From an uncultured Sulfitobacter sp. (GTDB taxonomy: Bacteria > Pseudomonadota > Alphaproteobacteria > Rhodobacterales > Rhodobacteraceae), in contig CANMZB010000013.1 in the NCBI GenBank assembly GCA_947502265.1, positions 62,001 through 126,000 of the forward strand: DNA of 64,000 nt. The letters run 5' to 3'. The notes beneath the pieces are model-generated. The model had not been told where the DNA came from, made no database searches, and was given only the letters and a program-made list of their open reading frames with translations. Each line of letters opens with the position of its first letter. The stretch's first letter is position 1. A program made the position numbers and the translations under genes. Below are positions 37,026 through 45,169 of this stretch, piece after piece.

Positions 37026-37252
37026 TGCTGCAAAGATTGATACGAATGAACATCGTGCTCGGGGTCCTGCTGATGGGTAGTGCGGGCCTGACATTAAGCA
37101 GTGACACGTTGCCGTGCACTGCAACCCAACGCACACCGGTAGCAACCCTTGAGCTGGCACAAGCCGTCGGGAAAACCAAATGGTGCTGTTGCGGCGGCTG
37201 TTGTGGTTACGCGACCAACTGTAGCGCGGTTCCCGGATGCATCTCGTGCTGA
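37022..37252 (+). CDS. Secreted cysteine-rich mini-protein
   Basis: Seventy-six residues. Residues about 8-27 form a signal peptide core (IVLGVLLMGSAGLTL). After a short linker the last 24 residues hold eight cysteines in the pattern CCCGGCC...C...C..C, with a ninth Cys at position 32. The start overlaps the protease stop by four bases, and the end overlaps the binding-protein start by 16, so it is translated as part of the cluster. The C-terminus could be disulfide-knotted after export or could bind metal. It resembles neither lasso nor lantibiotic precursors, and no maturation enzyme is adjacent. A processing substrate or a regulator of the two proteases is possible. Confidence 0.65.
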   Translation: MMLQRLIRMNIVLGVLLMGSAGLTLSSDTLPCTATQRTPVATLELAQAVGKTKWCCCGGCCGYATNCSAVPGCISC

Positions 37253-38049
37253 CGCGATGCGCTATCGGTCTGATGGTTTTATGGCCGTGCATTGCGGGCG
37301 CGGACGAGACCCTTGGCATATGTTATCGTGAGGACGCCGCCCCGTTCTCCTATACCAGCGATGCGGGGGAGCCGACCGGATACACCGTCGATCTGTGTCA
37401 GCGGGTGGCGGCCAGTCTCAATGTGAAACCCGATATGATCAAGGTCACATCGCAAAACCGGTTTGACGAGCTGGTCAAAGGCTCTTGCGATCTTTTGTGC
37501 GAAGCTTCGACCGTGACGATGGCCCGCCGCGAAATCGTCGAATTCAGCCTGATCACTTTTGTGACCGGCAGCGCATTGCTTTATCCTGAAGACCTGTTGT
37601 CGGAGAAAAGTACCGGTGCCGATGTCAGGGTGGGGTATCTGCGTGGTACAACCGTCGAGGACCAGCGCCGCGCAGGCACTTTGATCGGAGGGGATAAGGC
37701 CAAGTTCGAATTCGTCGCCTACAGCAGCCACGAGGACGCACAGACCGCCCTTGATCGGGGTGAATTGCAAAGCTATATTGCCGACCGCGAAATCCTTGAT
37801 CTGATACTGAAAAGCAATCCGGAATTGGCCAGAACCCATCGCGTCACCCGAAAAAGCATTACGTACGAACCCTATGCGATTGCGGTCCGGCTGGGTGACG
37901 ATGATCTGCGACTTGCAATTGACCGTGTCCTTGCAAATCTTTTCCGAAAGCCCGAAGCGATGAAGGAAATACTGCTAAAACACATCCCGAACCGCAGTGA
38001 TGATCCGCTGCTAGAGGATCTGTTCGAGATTCAGTCTATTCCGGAATAG
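37237..38049 (+). CDS. Periplasmic solute-binding protein, SBP family 3
   Basis: A 270-residue exported protein: signal peptide to about GAD (residue 23), then the family 3 fold with LGICYREDAAPFSY, GYTVDLCQRVAASL and RFDELVKGSCDLLCEA. It has extra cysteines (C29, C55, C84 and C88 or near) unlike typical amino-acid binding proteins. No permease or ATPase accompanies it. In this setting it may be an orphan sensor or a ligand-binding partner of the secreted proteases rather than an importer subunit. It begins inside the 3' end of the cysteine-rich gene. Confidence 0.85.
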   Translation: MHLVLTRCAIGLMVLWPCIAGADETLGICYREDAAPFSYTSDAGEPTGYTVDLCQRVAASLNVKPDMIKVTSQNRFDELVKGSCDLLCEASTVTMARREIVEFSLITFVTGSALLYPEDLLSEKSTGADVRVGYLRGTTVEDQRRAGTLIGGDKAKFEFVAYSSHEDAQTALDRGELQSYIADREILDLILKSNPELARTHRVTRKSITYEPYAIAVRLGDDDLRLAIDRVLANLFRKPEAMKEILLKHIPNRSDDPLLEDLFEIQSIPE

Positions 38050-38213
38050 AGAATGAGGGATGACACTTGCGTGGCTTTTGTGTGCGCTGTGATAGGGGCG
38101 CATGGACCCCTTTCTCAAAATTTGCATGGACGTTGCCACCGCTTAGCATGGTTATTCTGACCGACGCCCCCCTTGGATCAGATGCAGCGTAGAAAAAGAT
38201 TTATTTAACGCTC

Positions 38214-38242
38214 TATGATGATAAAAGATAAATATTATCATA
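38214..38242. terminator. AT-rich inverted repeat at the end of the ferric-reductase-like gene
   Basis: TATGATGATA (38214-38223) and TATTATCATA (38233-38242) pair with one mismatch around 9 bases, directly after the stop of the minus-strand gene and 165 bases after the plus-strand cluster. It may act as a bidirectional terminator; the stem is weak, so a protein-binding site is also possible. I see no gene in 38050-38245. Confidence 0.35.
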
Positions 38243-38245
38243 GCT

Positions 38246-38857
38246 TTAGCGCCTTGCCTTCACCCAACACTTCAAGTCTGCAATTGCTTTCAACGTCGCG
38301 GCGGCCACCAGCACGCTGAGCGCGATTTTTGATAGGGTCTCCATTGTGCCATCGATCAAAACAGCATGCACAATGCTTCCCGTAACGATCACCACCACAA
38401 GCGCTGTATGAGTAAGACGCCAGACACGCAGACGAAAGAGATGCCGGTATATGGCGATAAGCCCGGAGGCAAAAATTGCCCACATCGCGACGACACCCCA
38501 GATAGAGAAGGGCGTTGGCGATACAAAGAGAAGCGCATCCACAACGTCCGGGGGGCTGGTGATCCAGAGCGCTGCGACGTGAACAACCACCGCCACAATC
38601 AGGCCACCACCGACCCAGCGGTGGGCACGTCGCGCGCGCCGGACCGGAACGCCCGGCAACAATCCCGCCGCCAGCAACGGCTGCACCAGCAAGAGCGCCA
38701 TTGCGTTAACCCCTGCAAATCCTGCGGTGATGTAGATTGGTTCGCGCCACTGCAAAAATGGGCTCATCGCTGCGGCCGCGATCGCCAGAGCGATGGTCGC
38801 AATCACGACAGCCCAGACAAATGTGCTGCGCGCGTAAGAGGCATAATTGCGCGTCAT
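38246..38857 (-). CDS. Ferric-reductase-like transmembrane protein
   Basis: A 203-residue membrane protein with six hydrophobic segments (about 12-32, 42-65, 78-100, 118-138, 148-170, 175-192). Histidines in HRWVGGGLIVAVVVHVAAL (near residues 79-95) and LTHTALVVVIVTGSIVHAVL (near 148-166) are spaced as haem ligands of the ferric reductase-like transmembrane domain family. It has no FAD/NAD domain, so electrons must come from a partner or it is a haem relay only. It follows the Tat-exported intradiol-like gene by five bases and is surely co-transcribed with it. Confidence 0.85.
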   Translation of the reverse strand: MTRNYASYARSTFVWAVVIATIALAIAAAAMSPFLQWREPIYITAGFAGVNAMALLLVQPLLAAGLLPGVPVRRARRAHRWVGGGLIVAVVVHVAALWITSPPDVVDALLFVSPTPFSIWGVVAMWAIFASGLIAIYRHLFRLRVWRLTHTALVVVIVTGSIVHAVLIDGTMETLSKIALSVLVAAATLKAIADLKCWVKARR

Positions 38858-38862
38858 CTTGT

Positions 38863-39345
38863 TCAGACTGGCTGAAGGACGAAGGTCACATCAAGGCTGG
38901 TGTCACGCGCATTTGCCATGACAGGGCGCAGGAAGACGGTTTCGAATTCATCATCGTCATAGGCAAGATGGCCATGTGCTTGGCCAAAAGCGGGCACAAT
39001 CTGCGGCATTTCAAGGCGAAATACGCCGTTCTCATCAGTGAGCGTCGCGCCGTGACTTTCCGGATCGCGCTCGTGGCCTTCGGTTGTATGTGCCCAAACC
39101 TGAATACGTTGGCGACCAAGCGGGGCGCCATCGCCCACACGCAGGACCTTGCCTGTCATCCAAAAGCCACCGCCACCGATACGCTCGACAAGCGGCGCTC
39201 CGGGCCGGTAATTGTTGGACCCGCCGCGCATAGTGGGCGTCGCGGCAATGCTTTGCGCGCTGGCTGGCGTGATAAGGCCTGAAACACCCGTCGCTGCGGC
39301 TGCACCAGCAAGCATCAACCGGCGGGTGAGCAGAACATGCGACAT
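38863..39345 (-). CDS. Tat-exported intradiol-dioxygenase-like protein
   Basis: A 160-residue protein with an N-terminal TRRLML Tat-type signal and cleavage near PASAQS. The remaining domain shows the intradiol ring-cleavage beta-sandwich pattern: GKVLRVGDGAPLGRQRIQVW, followed by GATLTDENGVFRLEMPQ and QAHGHLAYDDDEF. The canonical Tyr/Tyr/His/His iron set is not clearly complete: HGH could supply histidines, but the tyrosines are not in the usual places. It may be a non-catalytic or differently liganded relative. AAGGAGAATTT precedes the ATG. Pairing with a haem membrane protein suggests a periplasmic redox function. Confidence 0.75.
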   Translation of the reverse strand: MSHVLLTRRLMLAGAAAATGVSGLITPASAQSIAATPTMRGGSNNYRPGAPLVERIGGGGFWMTGKVLRVGDGAPLGRQRIQVWAHTTEGHERDPESHGATLTDENGVFRLEMPQIVPAFGQAHGHLAYDDDEFETVFLRPVMANARDTSLDVTFVLQPV

Positions 39346-39565
39346 AAGAAATTCTCCTTTTGATCGTTTGATTGGCAGGCCACACAGACCGATTAACCGG
39401 AAGCGGTAACAAACGTCTTTGCAGCTGGCCTTGAAGGTATAACGTCATGCGGAACTATAAACCTTGCTCGCTGCTTTGTGACATATTGGCAGCCGTGCGA
39501 CGGTGGTTCAGATGTCGGGCCTTGGCGGTTGGGGAGTGCAGAAACATCGGCACCCCCAACGCCGC

Positions 39566-40453
39566 TTATGTCAGATGGGATTTGAACCAGCCTATGGTCC
39601 GCTGCCAGGCCAGTGCGGCCATTTCTTCGTCATATCGCGGCGTGCTGTCATTGTGAAACCCGTGGTTGACCCCTTCGTAAATGTAGGCTTCGAAGGTCTT
39701 GTCGTTTGCCTTTAACGCCGCTTCGACGTCCGGCCATGTCGCGTTGACGCGTTCGTCCAGTTCTGCAAACTGGTACATCAGCGAAGTCAGGATCTTCGGG
39801 ACATCTTCTACCGAAGCCTGCCTGCCATAAAACGGAACACCCGCAGCCATTTCCGGATAGGCGACGGCCAGTGCGTTCACGACGCCGCCTCCATAGCAAA
39901 ACCCGACAGAGCCGACCTTGCCTGTGCTGTCCTCGCGGGCCATCAAATGCTCGAAGCCAGCGAAAAAATCATTCATCAGCTCGGTGCCATCCACGGTGCT
40001 TTGCAAGTCGCGGCCATCAGCGTCGTTGCCGGGATAGCCACCGACAGATGTCAGCCCATCGGGAGCCAGCGCCATAAAACCGGCCTTGGCCAAGCGGCGC
40101 GCAACATCTTCGATATAAGGGTTCAAGCCGCGGTTTTCATGAATGACCAAAACGGCGGGCAGGGGCGTCTCCACACCTGCGGGCCGCACCAGATATCCGC
40201 GTACATCGCCGGTTCCATTGGGCGAAGGATAGGTGATGTAATCCGCAAAAATGTCAGGATCGTTGAAGGATACCTGCTGCGCCTCGGCATAATTCGGACT
40301 GAGCATACCCAGAAGGGTCAATGCAGTGGCACTGCCAACAGCATAACGCCCCGCTTTATCCAGGAATACGCGCTTGGTTATCTTTCCGTGCGCGTAGAAA
40401 TCATAGAGATCAAGCAGGTCCTGATCAAAGTCTTTCGCGGTCATACGTGTCAT
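39566..40453 (-). CDS. Dienelactone hydrolase family protein, YghX-like
   Basis: The ATG at 40453 is favoured by an AGGAG site about nine bases upstream. The 295-residue protein has an N-terminal helical region and a Tat-like or membrane stretch (RYAVGSATALTLLGML, residues about 37-52), then the dienelactone hydrolase fold: VIHENRGLNPYIEDVARRL, nucleophile motif GFCYGGG with cysteine, and NHGFHND with the catalytic histidine. Relatives are called YghX or carboxymethylenebutenolidase-like; true substrates are mostly unknown. It is monocistronic. The region 39346-39565 holds no gene I can support. Confidence 0.88.
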   Translation of the reverse strand: MTRMTAKDFDQDLLDLYDFYAHGKITKRVFLDKAGRYAVGSATALTLLGMLSPNYAEAQQVSFNDPDIFADYITYPSPNGTGDVRGYLVRPAGVETPLPAVLVIHENRGLNPYIEDVARRLAKAGFMALAPDGLTSVGGYPGNDADGRDLQSTVDGTELMNDFFAGFEHLMAREDSTGKVGSVGFCYGGGVVNALAVAYPEMAAGVPFYGRQASVEDVPKILTSLMYQFAELDERVNATWPDVEAALKANDKTFEAYIYEGVNHGFHNDSTPRYDEEMAALAWQRTIGWFKSHLT

Positions 40454-40666
40454 CAGCAAATGCTCCTGGGATTCATTTCCTTACAAGCAACATAGCGCAA
40501 AAATCAGTATTCAGGCTGACATCTTAGTGTGATTGTTTGCGGCATCGGTCAGAGGGGACTCTTTGCTGACTTTTGTCGCACGCCCAAAACTCCCGTTTTA
40601 AACGTACATTGCAGATATTGTGTAGCAGCAGGGCGAGGCGAGCATCTGTTTCACCGGTGTTGATGA

Positions 40667-41534
40667 TCAGCCCCGTTGCTTCGCTGCCATGGCTGTTAAT
40701 CCGTCGTGCGGCGACGAGATCCTCAAACGTTTTTCCCACTCCATCTGCTGAAAGGCGGTCTGTGCATTGCGACCTGCAAGGCTCTCGAACTGTTCAAGAT
40801 ACGCGAATGCCGATTGATCCACTTGCGGGGCGGCCATGATATCACCGCCCGCGTCAATCAACGCACTGATTTGGGCGCGTAAGTTCATCAGATAACCGTA
40901 GGTATCCCGTGTCGCGTGGCTCAATGTGGTTGCGTGGCCATGGCCCGGCACCAAATACACAGGTTCAAGCCCGGCAATTGCCTCGAAGCTTGCAGGCCAT
41001 TCGGTGATCGAACTTTGATCGCCAACGCCAAGTATGCGCTCCACATAGACGATGTCGCCGGTAAACACGGTGCCCTTCTGCGCAATCCAGGCAAAACTGT
41101 CTCCCGGGGTGTGTGCTGCGCCAATATGCACAATCTCCATGCTCACGCCGCCAAGCTCAAGCGCGTAGCGGTCGTCGAAAACAATATCGGCCGTGCGTGG
41201 CTCGGTTCCGTCAAGGCTCGCCCCGAGAAACCGGGTCAGCGCTGTCATTTGCAGAGAGCCGCGCGCCTGCTGATCGGCAACGGCGTCCTTTGAGGCGATA
41301 ACCTCTGCGCCCTGTGCCTGCCAGTAGCCGTTGCCAAGCCAGCGATGATCTTGCCCGCCGGTATTGACGACATATCTGACATCAGCATCAGTAGCCGTTC
41401 GGAGTTGCGCCTTCTCTCCAACGGTCGCCCATATACCCTCTGTAACAGGCTGCACCTAAAGGGCCTGCCGCCCACAGATGCGTCGGCGCAAGGCAAGCCA
41501 CATAGATCGCAGCAACCCGTATGAGTTGCATCAT
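40667..41534 (-). pseudogene. MBL-fold metallo-hydrolase, frameshifted
   Basis: The stop of the thioredoxin gene overlaps an ATG (41529-41534) that opens a clear signal peptide, MQLIRVAAIYVACLAPTHLW. That frame does not continue into the enzyme. The enzyme body (VTEGIWATVGEKAQ onward) is in another frame, open only from a GTG at 41455 preceded at once by TAG. A one-base shift near 41455-41462 therefore separates export signal and enzyme. The body retains AAHTPGDSFAW, TGDIVY and the GHGHA zinc-ligand motif. The usual HxHxDH site reads NTGGQDHRWLGN, which I believe is normal in this subfamily. The segment between GEKAQ and that motif looks about 40 residues short, suggesting a second deletion. 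Confidence 0.65.
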
Positions 41535-41767
41535 GCAGACAACCATTCATCGAGCTTGGCCTTGTCCGGCAGGCCACCCGCATGAACCAGCTTGCCATCA
41601 ATGCTGATGCCGGGGGTAGACATGATCCCTGCCATGGCGATTTCCCGTTGGTCGGTGACCTTCGCTACAGTTGCCTCAATACCCAATCTGGTGGTCGCAT
41701 CGTTCACCATCGCTTCGGTGGCGTCGCACCGTTTGCAGCCGGGACCGTAGATTTTGACGTTTTTCAT
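41531..41767 (-). CDS. Small thioredoxin-like protein with CKRC active site
   Basis: Seventy-eight residues of the minimal thioredoxin/glutaredoxin type (redox-active disulfide protein 2 group): KIYGPGCKRCDATEAMV with Cys11 and Cys14, cis-proline region MSTPGISIDGKLV, and a C-terminal helix. These proteins commonly sit beside ArsP-type permeases and ArsR regulators, exactly as here. A reductant for the neighbouring metalloid or metal system is likely. GGAGAAAAC lies before the ATG. Confidence 0.9.
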   Translation of the reverse strand: MKNVKIYGPGCKRCDATEAMVNDATTRLGIEATVAKVTDQREIAMAGIMSTPGISIDGKLVHAGGLPDKAKLDEWLSA

Positions 41768-41779
41768 GTGTTTTCTCCT

Positions 41780-42838
41780 TTAGAGTAATGCGTTGAACAA
41801 AAAGCCGGTGGCAAGGATGCCCGAGGCAACGACCGCGATAAAGATCGCGATCAGGCGCAGGGTCAGTACCTGCTTGAGGATGATCATTTCGGGCAGGCTG
41901 AGTGCGATCACCGACATCATGAAGGCCAGCGTCGTGCCAAGAGCCGCACCCTTGCCCAACAACGCCTCGACGATGGGAATGACCCCCGCCGCATTGGTAT
42001 ACATCGGAATGCCGACGACCACCGCCGCAGGCACGGACCACCACGCTTCGCCGCCCATGATCTTCAGCATGACGGCCTCTGGCATATAACCGTGAATAAG
42101 CGCACCGATGGAAATGCCGATGACGACCCAAATCCAGACCTTGCCCAGAATTTCCCGCACCTGCTCCAGCCCCGCCTTGATGCGGTCAACCATCGTCAGA
42201 CGGTCTTCGGGCAAACCAAGGGCGGCACCTGCGTTCAGCTCGCGCACCCAGTCTTGCAGATATTTCTCAAGGCCCATACGCCCCATGACCCACCCTGCCA
42301 GGGTCGCAATCGTGAAGCCGAACACAAGATAGATCACAGTGATTTTCCACCCGACCAACCCGAACAAAAGCCCCAGACCAACCGGCCCCACCATCGGTCC
42401 TGCAATCAGGAACGAGAAGGTGACGCCAAGCGGAATTCCTGCTGAAACGAAGCCGATGAACAGCGGCACAGACGAGCAAGAGCAAAACGGCGTCAGCACA
42501 CCGAGCGCCGCCGCAAGCGGGTAGCCCAGAATTTCGCGTTTACCCGAAAGAATGGCGCGGGTTTTTTCGGGGCTGAACCAACTGCGAAGCACGCCCGTGA
42601 CAAACACGATCAGGGTCAAAAGCAGCAGCACCTTCGGAACGTCATAAATGAAGAACGCAATCGCCTCGCCGGTATGGCTGTCGCGCGCGATCGGAAACAG
42701 CGCGGTCGCCCATTCCGAGAACGGGATCAACTGGCGATAAAGCAGCAGCCAGACAGCACCACATAAAGCGACACCCGTATACCAAAGCCAGTCAGAGCGC
42801 CCTTGATGGGGTTCAATGTCATGGGTTTCTGTCGTCAT
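41780..42838 (-). CDS. ArsP/DUF318-type permease
   Basis: A 352-residue membrane protein with about eight to ten helices and the duplicated permease layout. The hallmark PFCSCSSVPLFIGFVSAG (residues about 115-132), with three cysteines around a serine-rich turn, and the matching second-half motif GIPMYTNAAGVIPIVEAL identify the ArsP-like permease family. Characterised members export organoarsenicals such as methylarsenite or roxarsone; others have unknown substrates. Its start overlaps the arsR stop and it is followed by the thioredoxin gene. Confidence 0.9.
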   Translation of the reverse strand: MTTETHDIEPHQGRSDWLWYTGVALCGAVWLLLYRQLIPFSEWATALFPIARDSHTGEAIAFFIYDVPKVLLLLTLIVFVTGVLRSWFSPEKTRAILSGKREILGYPLAAALGVLTPFCSCSSVPLFIGFVSAGIPLGVTFSFLIAGPMVGPVGLGLLFGLVGWKITVIYLVFGFTIATLAGWVMGRMGLEKYLQDWVRELNAGAALGLPEDRLTMVDRIKAGLEQVREILGKVWIWVVIGISIGALIHGYMPEAVMLKIMGGEAWWSVPAAVVVGIPMYTNAAGVIPIVEALLGKGAALGTTLAFMMSVIALSLPEMIILKQVLTLRLIAIFIAVVASGILATGFLFNALL

Positions 42839-43125
42839 GCGGCGGCCCTTTTCTGTTCAGTTTCAACATCGAGCACGGCGTCAAGGACACGGGCAATGTT
42901 CTGGGGGAGGTCAGGTTTCAACCGATAGCGCACCCATTGTGCATCGCGTCGATCCACCACCAACCCCGCCTGTTTGAGCGTTCTCATGTGCCGCGACATC
43001 CGGCTCTGCGTTGCATTCAGCACTTGCATCAATTCGCAGACACAGTGTTCGTCACCGTCAGCAAGCAGACGTATCGCTGCAAGGCGGGTCGGTTCGGCCA
43101 ATGCGGAAAGAAGCGTTAGAATCAT
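42835..43125 (-). CDS. ArsR-family metalloregulator
   Basis: The frame is open to 43419, but the ATG at 43125 has AAGGAAAC upstream and yields a standard 96-residue ArsR/SmtB protein. The winged HTH reads LAEPTRLAAIRLLADG, then HCVCELMQVLNATQSRMSRHM. Cys28 and Cys30 form the CVC metal-sensing pair in helix alpha-3 typical of As(III)/Sb(III) sensors. It heads the operon with the permease, the thioredoxin and the damaged MBL gene. A short imperfect dyad ATGCGCTTATGCGCATAA just upstream (43140-43157) is a candidate operator. Confidence 0.92.
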   Translation of the reverse strand: MILTLLSALAEPTRLAAIRLLADGDEHCVCELMQVLNATQSRMSRHMRTLKQAGLVVDRRDAQWVRYRLKPDLPQNIARVLDAVLDVETEQKRAAA

Positions 43126-43228
43126 TTGATGTTTCCTTGATGCGCTTATGCGCATAAGCTGTTGTCGAGTGCATTGATCCAGATCAACAGACCTGACCAT
43201 TTCAAGGTAACTCAGTGCATCTCGATAT

Positions 43229-43670
43229 ATGAAAAAGAAACGTGCTCTCGATGCCTTTGCGGCCCTTGGCCAATCCACACGCCTTGATGTGCTGCGTCTG
43301 CTTATCAAAGAAGCAGACGCAGCATGGCCGTTGTCATCCACCACAATCCCTATTGCGTCACGCTCATTTCCGCGACCTGAGCGATACCGTGGAAGGGGGG
43401 CAGGCCGGTTTTCTGGCATTGCTTTATGACCGCGCAGGCCGGAAGGCCGAAACCGGAGAGGACATCGATGCGTGCGCCTATCTGGTCCAAGCCGATCATA
43501 TCATCGTTGACTATACCTGCCGCAGGGCTCCGCCCGTGGGGGCGGTGTCCTGACGGCCGAAGATTTAGCTGAAATCGCCTATCTGCTTAAGCGCGATGGG
43601 CTGGCATGGGATCATGTCGCGGCGAATGACAGGGTGGGCGATGCGGTGTTTGTGGCGCACCAAGGGGGGT
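43229..43670 (+). pseudogene. Degraded patch with ArsR and ArsC fragments
   Basis: From 43229 the frame MKKKRALDAFAALGQSTR and LDVLRLLIKE is the start of a second ArsR-type HTH, lost after about 32 codons. At 43324 a new frame reads MAVVIHHNPYCVTLIS, matching the N-terminus of ArsC (HNPxC), and stops at 43380. Two further open pieces follow (LYDRAGRKAETGEDIDACAY around 43430-43490, and AEIAYLLKRDGLAWDHVA around 43568-43620), which I cannot assign. No intact gene fits. This looks like the residue of a second ars cluster next to the intact one. Confidence 0.55.
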
Positions 43671-43762
43671 AGTGTTGAAGTGACAAATCGACGTTGGTTT
43701 GCTTTCGCGGATGTCCGGCGTTTTGGCAGAGTCTGCGCTGTGTCCGTCATTTACACCTTCCG

Positions 43763-45043
43763 TCAGCTATTCTCAGCGCTGCGCCTGACCAGGAGCTTGT
43801 CGATGCGCAGACCGTCCATGTCGACGATTTCGATCCGCCAGCCTTCGAATGTGACGCTGTCGCCAGCCTTCGGCATGTCGCTGATCAAATGCAGCACGAG
43901 GCCCGCCACCGTCTCGAACCCGCCCTCTTCCGGAAAAGAAAGCTTCAGGTGTGCGGCGAATTCGTCGAACGCCATCCAGCCCGCGACAAGCATGGAACCG
44001 TCTTCGCGCGTCACCAGCTTTGGCTCATCCGCTTCATGTCCGTCGAAGCCGCCGGCAATGGCGCCCAGCACGTCCATTGGCGTGACGATGCCTTCGAAAT
44101 GCCCGTACTCGTCGTAGACGAACAGCATGTCAGAGGGTGATGCCCGCAGCCTGTCAACTACTTCGAGCGCCGGCAGCGATTCCTGAACGACCAGCGCAGA
44201 CCGGATAAGGGCCAGTGGATCGAAGCTGTCATCAGTCGTTGCAAGCATGTCCCGATTGTGCAGAACGCCGATGATGTCGTCCTGCCCGCCGTGGCGCAGC
44301 GGCAATCGCGAATGGGCCGAGGACGCAAAGCGGGCGAGTATCTGCGCCCGCGTCTCTCCCATTCTGGCGATCTCGACATCATGGCGCGGGGTCATCAGCC
44401 CGCGCGCGCGGCGGTCGGAAAAACGCATCACGCCCCCGATGAGATCTTTCTCGGCGCGATGGATGACTCCGGCGCCGGCGGCCTCTGTCAGCATCATGTG
44501 GATGTCTTCGTCGCTTACCGAACTCTCCCGCCGTCCTGACTGTCCGAAAAGCCTCAGCACCAACTTGCCCGAGCGGTCGAGCAGCCAAACAACCGGGGCA
44601 GTGACGCGGGACAGAACGATCATCGACGGAGCCACACGGGCCGCCACTCGCTCGGGCGCGGCCAGGGCAATCTGCTTGGGAACAAGCTCGCCCATGATGA
44701 GAGACAGGTAGGTGATGACGATGACGACAAGGCCGACGCCCACTTCCTGCGCCATCGCTTCCGGCACGCCCCAATCTGGCAGAACCCTCGCCAGCCGTGT
44801 GCCGATTGTTACTCCGGAAATCGCCCCGGCGATGATGCCAACGAGGGTGATGCCGATCTGTACAGTCGACAGGAAGCGGCCGGGGTCCGCCGCCAGGGTC
44901 AAGGCCGCGCGCGCGCCGACGCTACCGCGCTCGGCCTGAACACGCAGTCGGGCAGGCCGGGCCGAGACGATGGCTAGCTCCGACATCGCCAAAAGCCCGT
45001 TTACACAGATCAGGAACAGTACGAGGGTGATTTCGAGGACCAC
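43763..45043 (-). CDS. HlyC/CorC-type membrane CBS protein (DUF21)
   Basis: A 426-residue protein starting at GTG with AGGAG ten bases upstream. The DUF21/CNNM domain (about 1-190) has helices at 3-22, 60-80, 92-120 and 135-155 and the motif LIMGELVPKQIAL. Two CBS repeats follow (about 215-335), including FVYDEYGHFEGIVTPMDVL, then the C-terminal transporter-associated domain. Family members are linked to Mg2+ or Co2+ efflux and Na+ coupling. It is transcribed toward the degraded ars patch, downstream of the cation antiporter gene. Confidence 0.92.
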   Translation of the reverse strand: MVLEITLVLFLICVNGLLAMSELAIVSARPARLRVQAERGSVGARAALTLAADPGRFLSTVQIGITLVGIIAGAISGVTIGTRLARVLPDWGVPEAMAQEVGVGLVVIVITYLSLIMGELVPKQIALAAPERVAARVAPSMIVLSRVTAPVVWLLDRSGKLVLRLFGQSGRRESSVSDEDIHMMLTEAAGAGVIHRAEKDLIGGVMRFSDRRARGLMTPRHDVEIARMGETRAQILARFASSAHSRLPLRHGGQDDIIGVLHNRDMLATTDDSFDPLALIRSALVVQESLPALEVVDRLRASPSDMLFVYDEYGHFEGIVTPMDVLGAIAGGFDGHEADEPKLVTREDGSMLVAGWMAFDEFAAHLKLSFPEEGGFETVAGLVLHLISDMPKAGDSVTFEGWRIEIVDMDGLRIDKLLVRRSAENS

Positions 45044-45169
45044 GGGTTTATTTCTCCTAAAGCGTTTCGAGGAAAAACAGAGATACTGCTTTTCACAGAA
45101 CGCGCGTAATATTGCAGCGTGACGGGCATTTCGAGTTATCCTCGTGTCTCGAAGATGGGTCGAAAGACA

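Noticed and set aside
37022..37252. Lasso peptide or lantibiotic precursor
   Set aside because: No cyclase, protease-leader or lanthionine synthetase gene nearby, and a Sec-type signal peptide is present.
41340..41380. Loss of zinc ligands in the MBL protein (NTGGQDH instead of HxHxDH)
   Set aside because: I recall this variant as normal in a subfamily of MBL hydrolases, so I base the pseudogene call on the frameshift and shortened segment instead.
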